DNA of 22,833 bases from JBEIVB01 sp040374085 (GTDB lineage Bacteria > Bacteroidota > Bacteroidia > UBA4408): the NCBI GenBank assembly GCA_040374085.1, contig JBEIVB010000036.1, forward strand, positions 1 through 22,833. The letters run 5' to 3'. Under the pieces are notes generated by a model. That model worked only from the letters and a program-made list of their open reading frames with translations, did not search any database and had not been told where the DNA came from. A program made the translations under genes and the position numbers. Shown piece after piece: positions 14,062-22,359 of this stretch; within the stretch, counting starts at the first letter, position 1; each line of letters opens with the position of its first letter.

Positions 14062-14424
14062 CCCAATTACGGCTCTTTGAGCGAACTGCTGGCTTCAGCC
14101 CGTCGTTACCTTGAGTTGAGGCTCGACCTGCTTCGTCTTTCCCTGGCGCGCCAGGTGGCTCAGGTTTTAAGCTGGATGGCATCCGCCCTCGTTTTGATGT
14201 TGATGCTTCTGTTCTTCATGTTCTCTTTGTTTTTGGCTTCCGGTTTTTGGTTTGGGCAGCTCCTGCACAACTACGCCCTGGGTTTTCTGTGCAACGCCGG
14301 ATTGTATTTCTTGGTGTTCTTGTTGTATTGGCTGCTGGTGCGCAAGCCCTTGCACCGCTGGTTGCAGCAGAAAATGTTGTTGTTGATGTTTCCAGAAATT
14401 GCTACCGATGAGTCCAAATCCTAA
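14047..14424 (+). CDS. Holin-superfamily-III-like small membrane protein
   Basis: This 125-residue protein has an N-terminal amphipathic helix (SLSELLASARRYLELRLDLLRL, residues ~9-30), then two long hydrophobic segments (~43-70, WMASALVLMLMLLFFMFSLF; ~78-98, LGFLCNAGLYFLVFLLYWLL) and a basic tail. This is the layout of the 'phage holin family'/Holin-X (PF07332-like) proteins common in free-living bacteria. Those chromosomal copies are not known to be lytic and their function is unestablished. The start is a TTG (TTGAACGCTGAACAACCC); no ATG precedes the helix. It overlaps the next gene by 17 bases. No phage genes surround it, so a prophage origin is not supported. Confidence 0.7.
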   Translation: MNAEQPNYGSLSELLASARRYLELRLDLLRLSLARQVAQVLSWMASALVLMLMLLFFMFSLFLASGFWFGQLLHNYALGFLCNAGLYFLVFLLYWLLVRKPLHRWLQQKMLLLMFPEIATDESKS

Positions 14425-14734
14425 TCCAACCGTTTTAGAGGCGAAAGAGGTTCAGCTTCGAGCCGATTTGGCTGTTGCCGAGGAAGATCTGAGCAAGCGT
14501 GTGCAATACGTTCAAGATCATGCCGGCAGCCTTATTCTCTCGAGCCTGTTCTCTCGCCATGGAAGTTCAGCAGAATCCGATTGGGTGCACGAGGTGGTGG
14601 CAGAAGCCGTTCAAACCGGTGTGGATGCATTCGAGCAGCCCGAAAATCGTAAAACCGTTGTAGTGAATGGCATGAAGCGTGTGCTGGGCACTCTGGTGAG
14701 CAGACTTATCCGCGGACCTCAGCACAGGCAATGA
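14408..14734 (+). CDS. Conserved-looking 108-residue protein of unknown function
   Basis: I do not recognise a named family. The protein has no signal peptide or membrane segment. Residues ~9-37 form a charged helix (EAKEVQLRADLAVAEEDLSK), followed by SLILSSLFS and a C-terminal region ending VVVNGMKRVLGTLVSRLI. The ATG at 14408 lies within the upstream gene's end, and its stop overlaps the next ATG (ATGA), so it is tightly coupled to a membrane protein and a secreted protein. A soluble cytoplasmic partner of the membrane protein is a reasonable guess from position only. Confidence 0.65.
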   Translation: MSPNPNPTVLEAKEVQLRADLAVAEEDLSKRVQYVQDHAGSLILSSLFSRHGSSAESDWVHEVVAEAVQTGVDAFEQPENRKTVVVNGMKRVLGTLVSRLIRGPQHRQ

Positions 14735-15423
14735 GAGGCATTTGGGGCTTACTTTTTCTTCTCATCATTCAGGTGGTCGAAGCCCAAGAGGCGTTGTCGC
14801 CATCGCTGCTTTGGGATGGAGATGCACCCAAGGGCATCGCCGTGCAGCGCATCCCCTATGGCCAGTTGCCGCGCGATGTGGATTACAGGGGTGTACCGCG
14901 CGAAATCATTCGTTGGACAGACAGCACGGGCGTAAACCTCCTGGTGATCTGCGAAACCCAGCCTTTCTCTATTTCCGACTCCACAGGGCGCAGCGCTCGT
15001 GTAGCAGAAGTTCAGGCCACCCTTTACTCCATACCGCCCAAGTCCAAGGGCCTAGTGAGGCGTTGGAGGGTTCAAGACTATGGGCAATGCGGAGACAGCA
15101 CCTGCTTTGAGGCGGCATTTCTACCCGGCAGCCTCAGCATCACCGACCTCGATTCCGACGGACGTGCAGAGGTTTCGGTTATGTATCACCTCATCTGTCA
15201 GAACAGGCAGGGTCCGGGCTTGTGTAAGCTTTTTTTGGCCGAGGGCAACGACAAATACCTCCTCCGAGGAGAAACGGCTTGGTGCAATACGCAGGGCGTT
15301 GGTCAGAATGTTCCGCGCTACACGCCTGAGCCTTGGCAAGAGCGGGTCCCCTGGCTCAGTGCCTATGCAACGCGCAAGTGGAATGCCCCTCGATGTCAAG
15401 GGCTTCGCCTGAAAACCCGATGA
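14731..15423 (+). CDS. Secreted protein, M949_RS01915-like family
   Basis: This 230-residue protein starts with a signal peptide (MRGIWGLLFLLIIQVVEA, probable cleavage near residue 18 before QE). The rest resembles the Bacteroidota 'M949_RS01915 family' proteins: IIRWTDSTGVNLLVICET, then SLSITDLDSDGRAEVSVMY with a DxDxDG-type calcium-loop-like motif, a following cysteine (HLIC), and KYLLRGETAW. The family name mentions surface polysaccharide biosynthesis, but a biochemical role is not established. Seven cysteines lie in the mature part, suggesting disulfides in the periplasm or outside. It is coupled by ATGA to the gene before it. Confidence 0.6.
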   Translation: MRGIWGLLFLLIIQVVEAQEALSPSLLWDGDAPKGIAVQRIPYGQLPRDVDYRGVPREIIRWTDSTGVNLLVICETQPFSISDSTGRSARVAEVQATLYSIPPKSKGLVRRWRVQDYGQCGDSTCFEAAFLPGSLSITDLDSDGRAEVSVMYHLICQNRQGPGLCKLFLAEGNDKYLLRGETAWCNTQGVGQNVPRYTPEPWQERVPWLSAYATRKWNAPRCQGLRLKTR

Positions 15424-15471
15424 ATCGCAGGGTTTCACGTCTTTAGCCACCTCTTTTCCCCGATTTTTTGC

Positions 15472-15479
15472 CAATTTTG
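15472..15479 (+). promoter_or_regulatory. Candidate -7 element upstream of asnS
   Basis: CAATTTTG differs from TAnnTTTG at one position and lies 17 bases before the asnS ATG, the spacing seen for other starts in this window. No clear TTG at -33. It could serve asnS-rpoN-pabB. Confidence 0.35.
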
Positions 15480-15496
15480 TTGCCTTTAAAAGCAAT

Positions 15497-16900
15497 ATGA
15501 TCATTACAGGAAAACGTACGCGCATAGTAGATGCTTTGGCTTCTACACCACTGCCCCAGGATGTTGTGGTGAAAGGCTGGGTGCGCACCATTCGCAGCAG
15601 CAAATTTGTGCACTTCATCGCCCTAAACGATGGGTCAACCATTCATAACCTTCAGCTTGTGGTGGATCAAAGCAACGAAGCAGTTTTTGCTGCTTGTTCC
15701 GTTGTCTCTACCGGAGCCTGTTTGGGCGTAAAAGGCACCTTAGTAGCCAGCCAAGGAAAAGGACAAACGGTGGAAGTGCAAGTTCAGAACCTCGAAGTTT
15801 ATGGAACCGCAGATCCAGACTTGTATCCCCTTCAGAAGAAGGGGCACAGCCTCGAGTTTCTGCGCGAAATCGCTCACCTGCGTCCGCGTACCAACACCTT
15901 CGGTGCTATATTTCGCATCCGCCACCACATGGCCTACGCCATTCACAAGTTCTTTCACGACAAAGGATTTTTCTACCTCCATGCTCCCATCATAACGGCT
16001 TCCGATGCCGAAGGGGCGGGAGAGATGTTTCGAGTTACCACCCTCAATCTGCAGGAAGTGCCGCGCACAGAGGATGGTTCGATAAACTTCAAAGAAGACT
16101 TCTTCGGACGACCTACCAACCTCACCGTGAGCGGCCAATTAGAGAGTGAGTTGGGCGCTATGGCTTTGTCTCAGGTCTACACCTTTGGTCCCACCTTTCG
16201 TGCCGAGAACAGCAACACCACGCGACACCTCGCAGAGTTTTGGATGATAGAGCCTGAGGTGGCTTTTTACGAACTCAGCGACAACATGGATTTGGTGGAA
16301 GAGATGCTTAAATATCTCGTTCAGCACGCCTTGGAGCATTGTTCCGACGATCTTGAGTTTCTGTGTCAGCATTACGATAAAGAGCTTATAAATCGTCTTC
16401 GGTTTGTGGTAGAGAATCCTTTTCAACGTCTCACCTATACAGAAGGAGTTTCCATTCTGGAGGCTTCCGGTAAAGCATTCGAGTTTCCGGTTTCCTGGGG
16501 TACCGATTTGCAATCTGAGCATGAGCGGTATTTGGTAGAGCAACACTTTAAAAAGCCCGTTATCCTAACCGATTACCCCAAGCATATAAAAGCCTTCTAC
16601 ATGAAGCAGAACGACGACGGCAAAACGGTGCGCGCCATGGACGTTCTGTTTCCGGGAATTGGCGAGATCGTGGGTGGATCGCAGCGCGAAGAAGACTACT
16701 CCAAGCTGGCTCAACGTATGCGGGAGATGCACATTCCGGAAGAAGAGCTGTATTGGTACCTCGATACCCGCCGCTTTGGCACCGCACCGCATGCCGGTTT
16801 CGGATTGGGCTTTGAGCGCCTCATTTTGTTTGTTACCGGAATGAGCAACATCCGCGATGTAATTCCATTTCCCCGCACACCGCAAAACGCAGAGTTCTAA
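15497..16900 (+). CDS. asnS: Asparaginyl-tRNA synthetase
   Basis: AsnRS charges tRNA-Asn. At 467 residues it has the normal layout: an N-terminal OB-fold anticodon-binding domain (residues ~15-110, VVVKGWVRTIRSSKFVHFIA), then a class II catalytic core. Motif 2 is FRAENSNTTRHLAEFWMIEP (~234-253) and motif 3 is GLGFERLILFVTG with the ATP-binding arginine (~436-448), followed by IRDVIPFPRTP. ITASDAEGAGEMF and VSGQLESELGA, typical of AsnRS rather than AspRS, support the assignment. The ATG is 17 bases after a near-consensus -7 element. rpoN starts 6 bases after the stop, so the two are probably in one transcript. Confidence 0.97.
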   Translation: MIITGKRTRIVDALASTPLPQDVVVKGWVRTIRSSKFVHFIALNDGSTIHNLQLVVDQSNEAVFAACSVVSTGACLGVKGTLVASQGKGQTVEVQVQNLEVYGTADPDLYPLQKKGHSLEFLREIAHLRPRTNTFGAIFRIRHHMAYAIHKFFHDKGFFYLHAPIITASDAEGAGEMFRVTTLNLQEVPRTEDGSINFKEDFFGRPTNLTVSGQLESELGAMALSQVYTFGPTFRAENSNTTRHLAEFWMIEPEVAFYELSDNMDLVEEMLKYLVQHALEHCSDDLEFLCQHYDKELINRLRFVVENPFQRLTYTEGVSILEASGKAFEFPVSWGTDLQSEHERYLVEQHFKKPVILTDYPKHIKAFYMKQNDDGKTVRAMDVLFPGIGEIVGGSQREEDYSKLAQRMREMHIPEEELYWYLDTRRFGTAPHAGFGLGFERLILFVTGMSNIRDVIPFPRTPQNAEF

Positions 16901-16906
16901 GATCCC

Positions 16907-18394
16907 ATGCTCAAGCAATCGCTCCAGCAAAGGCTGCTCCAAAAGCTTTCGCCTCAACAGATTCAGATGATGAAGCTGTTGCAGGTAACCACCATGGAGT
17001 TGGAGCAGCGCATCAAAGAAGAAATGGAGGTCAATCCTGCATTGGAAGAGGGCGAAGACGAACCCAAGACCGACGATGAAAACTTCTCCGATTTGGATTC
17101 CTCATCACCTGAGGAGGAAGAGTTTGAGAACAAAGAGAACAGCCGGGAAGATTTTAACCTCGATGAATACATCGACGACGATGAAATTCCTTCCTATAAG
17201 CTAAACGTTAAGAATTCGGGTGAGGACGACGAGCGTCGGGAGATTCCCATCACCGGCACCCTAAGCTTTCAGGATAGCCTAATCAGCCAGCTCGGTTGGC
17301 GAGCCCTCGACGATTACCACTATGTTTTGGCGGAAACCCTCATCGGCAACATCGATGACGATGGATACCTGCGCCGCGAGCTCAGCTCCATTTGCGACGA
17401 CCTTGCGTTTTCTCAGAGTGTCAACACTACTGAGGAGGAGCTCCGCGAGGTGCTCGAGATGGTGCAGGAGTTTGATCCTCCCGGTGTAGGTGCCCGCGAC
17501 CTTCAGGAGTGTCTTGTGCTGCAGCTTCAACGGAAAATCCGCGAAACCGAAGGTAATCCGGATATCCTGAACTTGGCCCTTAAAATTGTTCAAAAGTCCA
17601 TGGATGCTTTTTCCAAAAAGCACTATCAAAAAATACAACAAAAATTCAATATCGGCGACCAGGAGCTTAAGGATGCGGTGAACGAAATTCTCCACCTGAA
17701 CCCCCGTCCGGGCAACTCCACCTCTGAAGGGAAAAAGTCCATTCAGCATGTCATTCCCGATTTCTTGCTGTTCAACAACGACGGAATTTTAGAGCTGAGT
17801 CTAAACAGCAGAAACGCGCCTGAGTTGCGCATCAGCCGCACCTATAAAGAGATGCTGGAGACCTACAGCAAATCCAACATCAACAGCCGCGAGAAGAAAG
17901 AGGCCGTTCAATTTGTTAAACAGAAATTGGATGCTGCCAGTTGGTTCATCAACGCAATTAAAGAGCGGCAAAACACCCTGCTGATGTCCATGGAGGCCAT
18001 TCTCAATTACCAGCGCGATTACTTTTTGAGCGGAGACGAGACCAAGCTCAAACCTATGATTTTGAAGGACATTGCCGAAATGGTTAACCTGGACATTTCT
18101 ACCATTTCGCGGGTTGCCAACAGCAAGTACATTCAAACCAACTTCGGCACCATCTTGCTTAAAAATCTGTTCTCGGAAAGCCTCAGCACCGATAGCGGAG
18201 AGGAGGTATCGAACAAAGAAGTGAAGAAAATACTCAGCGATGCAATTGCGGCAGAGGACAAACGCAAACCTTTGAACGACGATCGTCTGTGTGTTATTTT
18301 AAAGGAAAAAGGATATAACATCGCCCGTCGCACCGTAGCCAAATACCGCGAGCAAATGAACATTCCGGTAGCCCGTTTGCGCAAGACCCTCTGA
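16907..18394 (+). CDS. rpoN: RNA polymerase sigma-54 factor
   Basis: Sigma-54 directs RNA polymerase to -24/-12 promoters and needs enhancer-binding ATPases. The 495-residue protein shows all regions: glutamine/leucine-rich region I (QQRLLQKLSPQQIQMMKLLQ, residues 5-24), an acidic region II (~48-115, very rich in D/E), the core-binding region, the helix-turn-helix (LKDIAEMVNLDISTISRVAN, ~386-405) and the RpoN box ARRTVAKYRE at 473-482. It looks fully functional. It starts 6 bases after asnS and its stop overlaps the next ATG (TGATG). No sigma-54 activator gene or convincing -24/-12 promoter was noticed in this window. Confidence 0.97.
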   Translation: MLKQSLQQRLLQKLSPQQIQMMKLLQVTTMELEQRIKEEMEVNPALEEGEDEPKTDDENFSDLDSSSPEEEEFENKENSREDFNLDEYIDDDEIPSYKLNVKNSGEDDERREIPITGTLSFQDSLISQLGWRALDDYHYVLAETLIGNIDDDGYLRRELSSICDDLAFSQSVNTTEEELREVLEMVQEFDPPGVGARDLQECLVLQLQRKIRETEGNPDILNLALKIVQKSMDAFSKKHYQKIQQKFNIGDQELKDAVNEILHLNPRPGNSTSEGKKSIQHVIPDFLLFNNDGILELSLNSRNAPELRISRTYKEMLETYSKSNINSREKKEAVQFVKQKLDAASWFINAIKERQNTLLMSMEAILNYQRDYFLSGDETKLKPMILKDIAEMVNLDISTISRVANSKYIQTNFGTILLKNLFSESLSTDSGEEVSNKEVKKILSDAIAAEDKRKPLNDDRLCVILKEKGYNIARRTVAKYREQMNIPVARLRKTL

Positions 18395-19695
18395 TGAACG
18401 CCACTCGCTTGGATTGGCCCGAAACGCTCGATTCTTTTCGGCTCGAAGCTGTTTTGCGTTATGCAGAACAGAGTGGTTTTGCCGTGTACCTAAGTAATTC
18501 GCCGGGCGAGCATACTCTTCCTTTGCAAGCCGATTGGAACGGCGTTTTGGCCTACGGCGTTCACCGCAAGTTGGTTCACGATGCCCGCTGGTGGCAGAAT
18601 ATGGATGCGTTCATTTCAAAAAGCCGCCTGCGGGTGTTTGGCCACCTGGGATACGACCTACGCTGCGATCTGGAACGTCTCTCCTCCGATTTGCCAGATT
18701 CTATTGGGTTTCCGGTTGCGCAGGTGGTAGAGCCCCTCGTGCTCATCCGCAGAAACGAACACAAGGTTTGGATGTTGGAGGCTCAATCTCCTGAGCTGGC
18801 CCAGCGCGAAGCCCAAAGGTTAAACACCATGTTTGCCGATGCTGTGCCTACCCAAGCAAATCCTCTGCCCCAACTGAAACCCGCTCTCTCGCCCAACAAG
18901 TACCTCGAGCAGGTGTCAAAGCTCAAAGCCCACATTGCACGCGGGGATGTGTACGAAGCCAATTTCTGCATGGCCTTCGAAGGTGCGGTTTCCGATGCCG
19001 ATCCTGCTGCGTGGTTCGTGGCTCTTGAGCCACAGGCGTCTGCACCGTTTGCCGCCTATTACCGATTGGGCAATCGGGTTGCCATGTGCTTTAGTCCGGA
19101 ACGATTTTTACAACGAAAGGATGATGTGCTTCGGAGCTGGCCCATCAAAGGCACCGCCCGCCGATCTGCCATTGTTGAAGAGGACAAGTGCATTGCGGAA
19201 GAGCTTGCCCGCGACCCCAAAGAACAAAACGAAAACGTTATGGTGGTAGACGTGGTCCGCAACGATTTATCGAGGGTGGCAGCCAAAGGCAGCGTGCACG
19301 TAGAGAAGCTGTTCGGCGTACAGTCGTTTAAAACCGTTCACCAATTGGTATCGGAAGTGGCGTGCCGGGTGGCCCCGGGAAAGCAAACCTCCGATTGTTT
19401 GGCCGCCGCGTTTCCCATGGCCTCCATGACCGGTGCACCGAAAATCCGCGCTATGGAAGTGCTCGAGTCCTTGGAGACTACCCGGCGCGGATTGTACTCC
19501 GGAAGCATTGGATGGGTGGATCCGAGCGGAGATATGGACTGGAACGTGGTCATTCGAACCCTTCAGCTCAACCTCGATGCCGATAAGGCCTCTCTGATGG
19601 TGGGCTCGGCCATTACGCACATCTGCAACCCCGAGCAGGAATACACAGAATGTTTATTAAAGGCTAAGTTGTTTGGCGTTTCTGAATCTGCCTAA
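18394..19695 (+). CDS. pabB: Aminodeoxychorismate synthase component I-like (chorismate-binding)
   Basis: This 433-residue protein belongs to the anthranilate synthase I/PabB family. Residues ~165-430 form the chorismate-binding domain: DVYEANFCMAF (~186), FSPERFL (~230), PIKGTARR with K252, DVVRNDLSRVA, and FPMASMTGAPKIRAMEVLES. The lysine in PIKGT is the PabB-type signature; TrpE usually has PIAGT. This favours 4-amino-4-deoxychorismate synthesis for folate over tryptophan synthesis. No glutamine amidotransferase (PabA/TrpG) or lyase (PabC) gene is nearby. The ATG overlaps the rpoN stop. Its 3' end overlaps the converging urea-transporter-like gene by 32 bases. A TrpE or isochorismate synthase role is less likely. 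Confidence 0.85.
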   Translation: MNATRLDWPETLDSFRLEAVLRYAEQSGFAVYLSNSPGEHTLPLQADWNGVLAYGVHRKLVHDARWWQNMDAFISKSRLRVFGHLGYDLRCDLERLSSDLPDSIGFPVAQVVEPLVLIRRNEHKVWMLEAQSPELAQREAQRLNTMFADAVPTQANPLPQLKPALSPNKYLEQVSKLKAHIARGDVYEANFCMAFEGAVSDADPAAWFVALEPQASAPFAAYYRLGNRVAMCFSPERFLQRKDDVLRSWPIKGTARRSAIVEEDKCIAEELARDPKEQNENVMVVDVVRNDLSRVAAKGSVHVEKLFGVQSFKTVHQLVSEVACRVAPGKQTSDCLAAAFPMASMTGAPKIRAMEVLESLETTRRGLYSGSIGWVDPSGDMDWNVVIRTLQLNLDADKASLMVGSAITHICNPEQEYTECLLKAKLFGVSESA

Positions 19696-20593
19696 GCACC
19701 AACAGGCACAGCAGCATGGTGGTGCTGAACGGAAGAGAGAAGGTGCTCAAGCCCAACACATTCGCAAGTTGTTGGGCCGGAATCAACAAGAAGCCGCACA
19801 CTCCTGACGCAGCAGCAAGCCAAGGCCAGGTGCTTTTCAATGGTGGAAAAAAGGTGTGCCAGGCCATGCCCATCAGCATGAAGTTGAATCCTACGGGAAC
19901 ATTTAATAAGAACAACGCATCTTGGCTGAGCAGAATCTGTGCGGTGGTGCCGGCCAGCCAGGCAACGGCCATGCATTGCAGGAGAGGGCGGTGCGATACC
20001 GCCAACGCCCCGGCAAGAAGGAGTCCAAATGGCCACAGGGGCAAAAAGGGAACGCTGCCCACCGATACCAAAAAATGCTTGCACCAAAAGCCCACGTCGA
20101 GGGCAGCACTGGCCTCAACGCCGGGCTGTAGGGCAATGGGGTAGGGGGGAAACACAACAACCGAACCCAGCACGGGCAATTGACGGGCAGCCAGTGTTGC
20201 GGCTGAAGCAGAGGCGATGAAGGGCCAGCTCAAAAACGACAGGCCACGCGGGGCCTTACGAAGCCAAAGCCACTGCAAAAATGCACACAGTAGCCCGCCC
20301 GAAACCGCCGCCACCAACAACCCTGCTCCCGGATGCACTACCATGCCCAACCACCCACCGGTTAATATGGGATTGTAGCCCAGCAGCCCCACCTCCAGAA
20401 GAGGGTGGTTCCTCAACAACGAACGGCTCAGCAAGCTGCATGCGGCCCACGAAATCAAGCTTCCTGCCAGAACCCAAGGAACCCACAGCATGCAAACCAG
20501 GGCTAAGGCTCCTATCCAAGGAGTGGGTACAAAAAAGAGTTGAGCATAGCTCGGCAGCAAAAGCTTGCGCAGGGATGGAGAGGTTGTTTGCAC
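19664..20593 (-). CDS. Urea transporter (UT) family protein
   Basis: This 309-residue, strongly hydrophobic protein fits the UT family of urea channels. It shows the family's internal duplication: TPWIGALAL (~24-32) followed by LLGYNPILTGG (70-80) in the first half, and WPFIASASA (~123) with GFNFMLMGMAW (235-245) in the second. The paired G[YF]N..L.G motifs match the UT signature repeat. About ten membrane segments are expected. The start is GTG at 20593; a stop codon lies two codons upstream and the next Met is residue 35. No urease gene is in view, so the physiological link is unknown. It overlaps pabB convergently by 32 bases. Moderately confident; another UT-like solute channel remains possible. 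Confidence 0.68.
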   Translation of the reverse strand: MQTTSPSLRKLLLPSYAQLFFVPTPWIGALALVCMLWVPWVLAGSLISWAACSLLSRSLLRNHPLLEVGLLGYNPILTGGWLGMVVHPGAGLLVAAVSGGLLCAFLQWLWLRKAPRGLSFLSWPFIASASAATLAARQLPVLGSVVVFPPYPIALQPGVEASAALDVGFWCKHFLVSVGSVPFLPLWPFGLLLAGALAVSHRPLLQCMAVAWLAGTTAQILLSQDALFLLNVPVGFNFMLMGMAWHTFFPPLKSTWPWLAAASGVCGFLLIPAQQLANVLGLSTFSLPFSTTMLLCLLVLRQIQKRQTT

Positions 20594-20641
20594 GGTTCAA
20601 AAAAAACGAAAAAGAGCATGCTAAGCCCCAACCCCTTACGT

Positions 20642-20649
20642 TATATTTG
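20642..20649 (+). promoter_or_regulatory. Likely -7 element of the 3-hydroxyacyl-CoA dehydrogenase gene
   Basis: TATATTTG matches TAnnTTTG exactly and lies 16 bases before the ATG at 20666, giving a leader of about 10 bases. The -33 region lacks a clear TTG. The divergent GTG-started gene begins 73 bases to the left. Confidence 0.5.
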
Positions 20650-20665
20650 AGGCTTTACCCAGTTT

Positions 20666-21838
20666 ATGACCCTTTCTTCCGATATCCGCATTGGCGTGGC
20701 AGGAGCCGGCGCTATGGGCATGGGCATCGCCCAGGTTGCTGCTATGGCCGGCCATTCCGTAACCATTTGGGATGCTAACCCAATTGCTCTTCAACACAAT
20801 TATCATAGACTTAAGGAGCAACTGGAGCAGCTCGAGGCAAAGGGTAAACTTGCTGCCGGTCAGGCCGAGGCTTTGTTGGCGCGCATTGTGCCCTCCGCAC
20901 AACCGGAGGGTTTCGCAGGCTGCAAGCTGGTCATAGAGGCCATTGTGGAGCAGCTCCCCATTAAACAAGAGTTATTTAAATCTTTGGAGTCGATTTGCGG
21001 GCCTGAGGCTGTGTTGGCCACCAACACCTCCTCGCTCAGCATTGCCGCCATCGGTGCAGCATGCCGCAACGCGCACCGGGTAATCGGGTTGCACTTTTTC
21101 AATCCGGCTCCCTTAATGCCCCTGGTGGAGGTGATTCCCGCTTTCTTCACCCATCCGGAGTTGGCCCAAGATGCTCTTGCCTGGATGCGCGGCTGGGGCA
21201 AGGTGCCGGTGCTGGCCAAGGATACCCCCGGTTTCATCGTCAACAGAATCGCACGCCCTTTCTATGGAGAGGCGCTCAGACTGTACGAAGAGCAGGTAGC
21301 CGATTTCGCTACCATCGATGAAGCCATGCGCAGCCGAGGATTTAAAATGGGACCTTTTGAGTTGATGGACTTCATCGGTCACGACGTGAATTACCGCGTT
21401 ACCGAAACCGTTTTCGAGCAGTTTTTTTACGATCCGCGCTATAAGCCTTCTATTACTCAAAAGCGTTTATTTGAGGCCGGCTGTTACGGACGAAAGTCAG
21501 GGCAGGGCTATTACCGTTACACAGAAGGTCAGGCTCAGAAGCCGGCCCCCAATACTGATGCCGAGGTGCAGCGCACCCTCTCGGAACGCATTCTGGTCAT
21601 GCTCATCAACGAGGCTGCAGAGGCCCTCCACCTGGGTGTAGGCACCGCCATCGATCTCGATCTGGCCATGACCAAAGGTGTAAATTACCCCAAAGGTTTG
21701 TTGGCATGGGCAGATGAGATGGGCATAGAGCAGGTGCTCGAGAAGTTATCGGCTTTGTATGATGAATACGGTGAGGATCGTTACCGCCCCTCCGTATTGC
21801 TGAAACGCATGGCCCGAAGCGGTAAAACATTCTTTTAA
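20666..21838 (+). CDS. 3-hydroxyacyl-CoA dehydrogenase (PaaH/Hbd-like)
   Basis: This enzyme oxidises 3-hydroxyacyl-CoA with NAD+, as in beta-oxidation, butyrate metabolism or phenylacetate breakdown. The 390-residue protein has an N-terminal Rossmann domain (GVAGAGAMGMGIAQVAAMAG, residues 10-29) and the catalytic/substrate residues S122 (NTSSLS), H143 and E155 (GLHFFNPAPLMPLVEVI), and N193 (GFIVNR). Two C-terminal 3HCDH helical domains follow (~188-285 and ~300-390, the second with GVNYPKGLLAWADEMG). The duplicated C-terminal domain resembles PaaH-type more than single-domain Hbd (~280 residues). No paa or fad genes are adjacent, so substrate is open. Its stop overlaps the CvpA start (TAATG). 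Confidence 0.92.
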   Translation: MTLSSDIRIGVAGAGAMGMGIAQVAAMAGHSVTIWDANPIALQHNYHRLKEQLEQLEAKGKLAAGQAEALLARIVPSAQPEGFAGCKLVIEAIVEQLPIKQELFKSLESICGPEAVLATNTSSLSIAAIGAACRNAHRVIGLHFFNPAPLMPLVEVIPAFFTHPELAQDALAWMRGWGKVPVLAKDTPGFIVNRIARPFYGEALRLYEEQVADFATIDEAMRSRGFKMGPFELMDFIGHDVNYRVTETVFEQFFYDPRYKPSITQKRLFEAGCYGRKSGQGYYRYTEGQAQKPAPNTDAEVQRTLSERILVMLINEAAEALHLGVGTAIDLDLAMTKGVNYPKGLLAWADEMGIEQVLEKLSALYDEYGEDRYRPSVLLKRMARSGKTFF

Positions 21839-22359
21839 TGGGTTTGTCTCCATTCGACTATCTGGTCATGGGCATCTGCGCCTGGCTGGGCTACCGCGGA
21901 TTCACCACGGGGCTCATTCAGCAGTTGGCTACCCTTGCCTTTTTCGTGGCGGTGTTTTTTCTGATGGACCATTTCCGTCAGCCCGTACAGAAGTTGATGG
22001 TACATCTGCATTTGGTAAAAGAGGAACTCTCTCTACCTGCTGCCTTCCTCACCCTTGTGCTGCTTGCGCTCATGACGGTTTTTGGTTTTTCCCGCATCCT
22101 AAGCGGAATGCTGCGGTCTGCCGGTTTGGGTTTTACCAATCGCCTGGGAGGATTCTTATTCGGGGTAGCAAAAGGAGCCCTTCTGTGCGGTATTTTTTTG
22201 AAAACGATTTATGGATTGGAATGGGCCCAACGACCCAAAACGCCCCAAACCCTCACCGACCATTGTCTGCATTTTTCAGAGATGGTTTTTCCCTTTCTAC
22301 TCGACCTGAAAAAGGAATTGCATCTTGCTCATCCGCTGCCCGATGCTCAGCGGCGTTGA
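21838..22359 (+). CDS. cvpA: CvpA family membrane protein
   Basis: CvpA proteins are inner-membrane proteins first linked to colicin V production and now to envelope stress resistance; the molecular function is unsettled. The 173-residue sequence begins SPFDYLVMGICAWLGYRGFTTGLIQQL, the family's opening with the G-[YF]-x-x-G-hairpin. Hydrophobic segments lie near residues 8-21, 26-44, 63-85 and 104-122; the conserved NRLGGFLFGVAKGALLCGIF is at ~99-118. A charged tail follows. The ATG overlaps the dehydrogenase stop, suggesting co-translation. The 3' end overlaps the converging hydrolase gene by 13 bases. Confidence 0.88.
   Translation: MGLSPFDYLVMGICAWLGYRGFTTGLIQQLATLAFFVAVFFLMDHFRQPVQKLMVHLHLVKEELSLPAAFLTLVLLALMTVFGFSRILSGMLRSAGLGFTNRLGGFLFGVAKGALLCGIFLKTIYGLEWAQRPKTPQTLTDHCLHFSEMVFPFLLDLKKELHLAHPLPDAQRR

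Noticed and set aside
14047..14424. Prophage holin/lysis module
   Set aside because: No endolysin, tail, integrase or other phage gene is nearby, and chromosomal holin-superfamily-III-like proteins are common outside phages.
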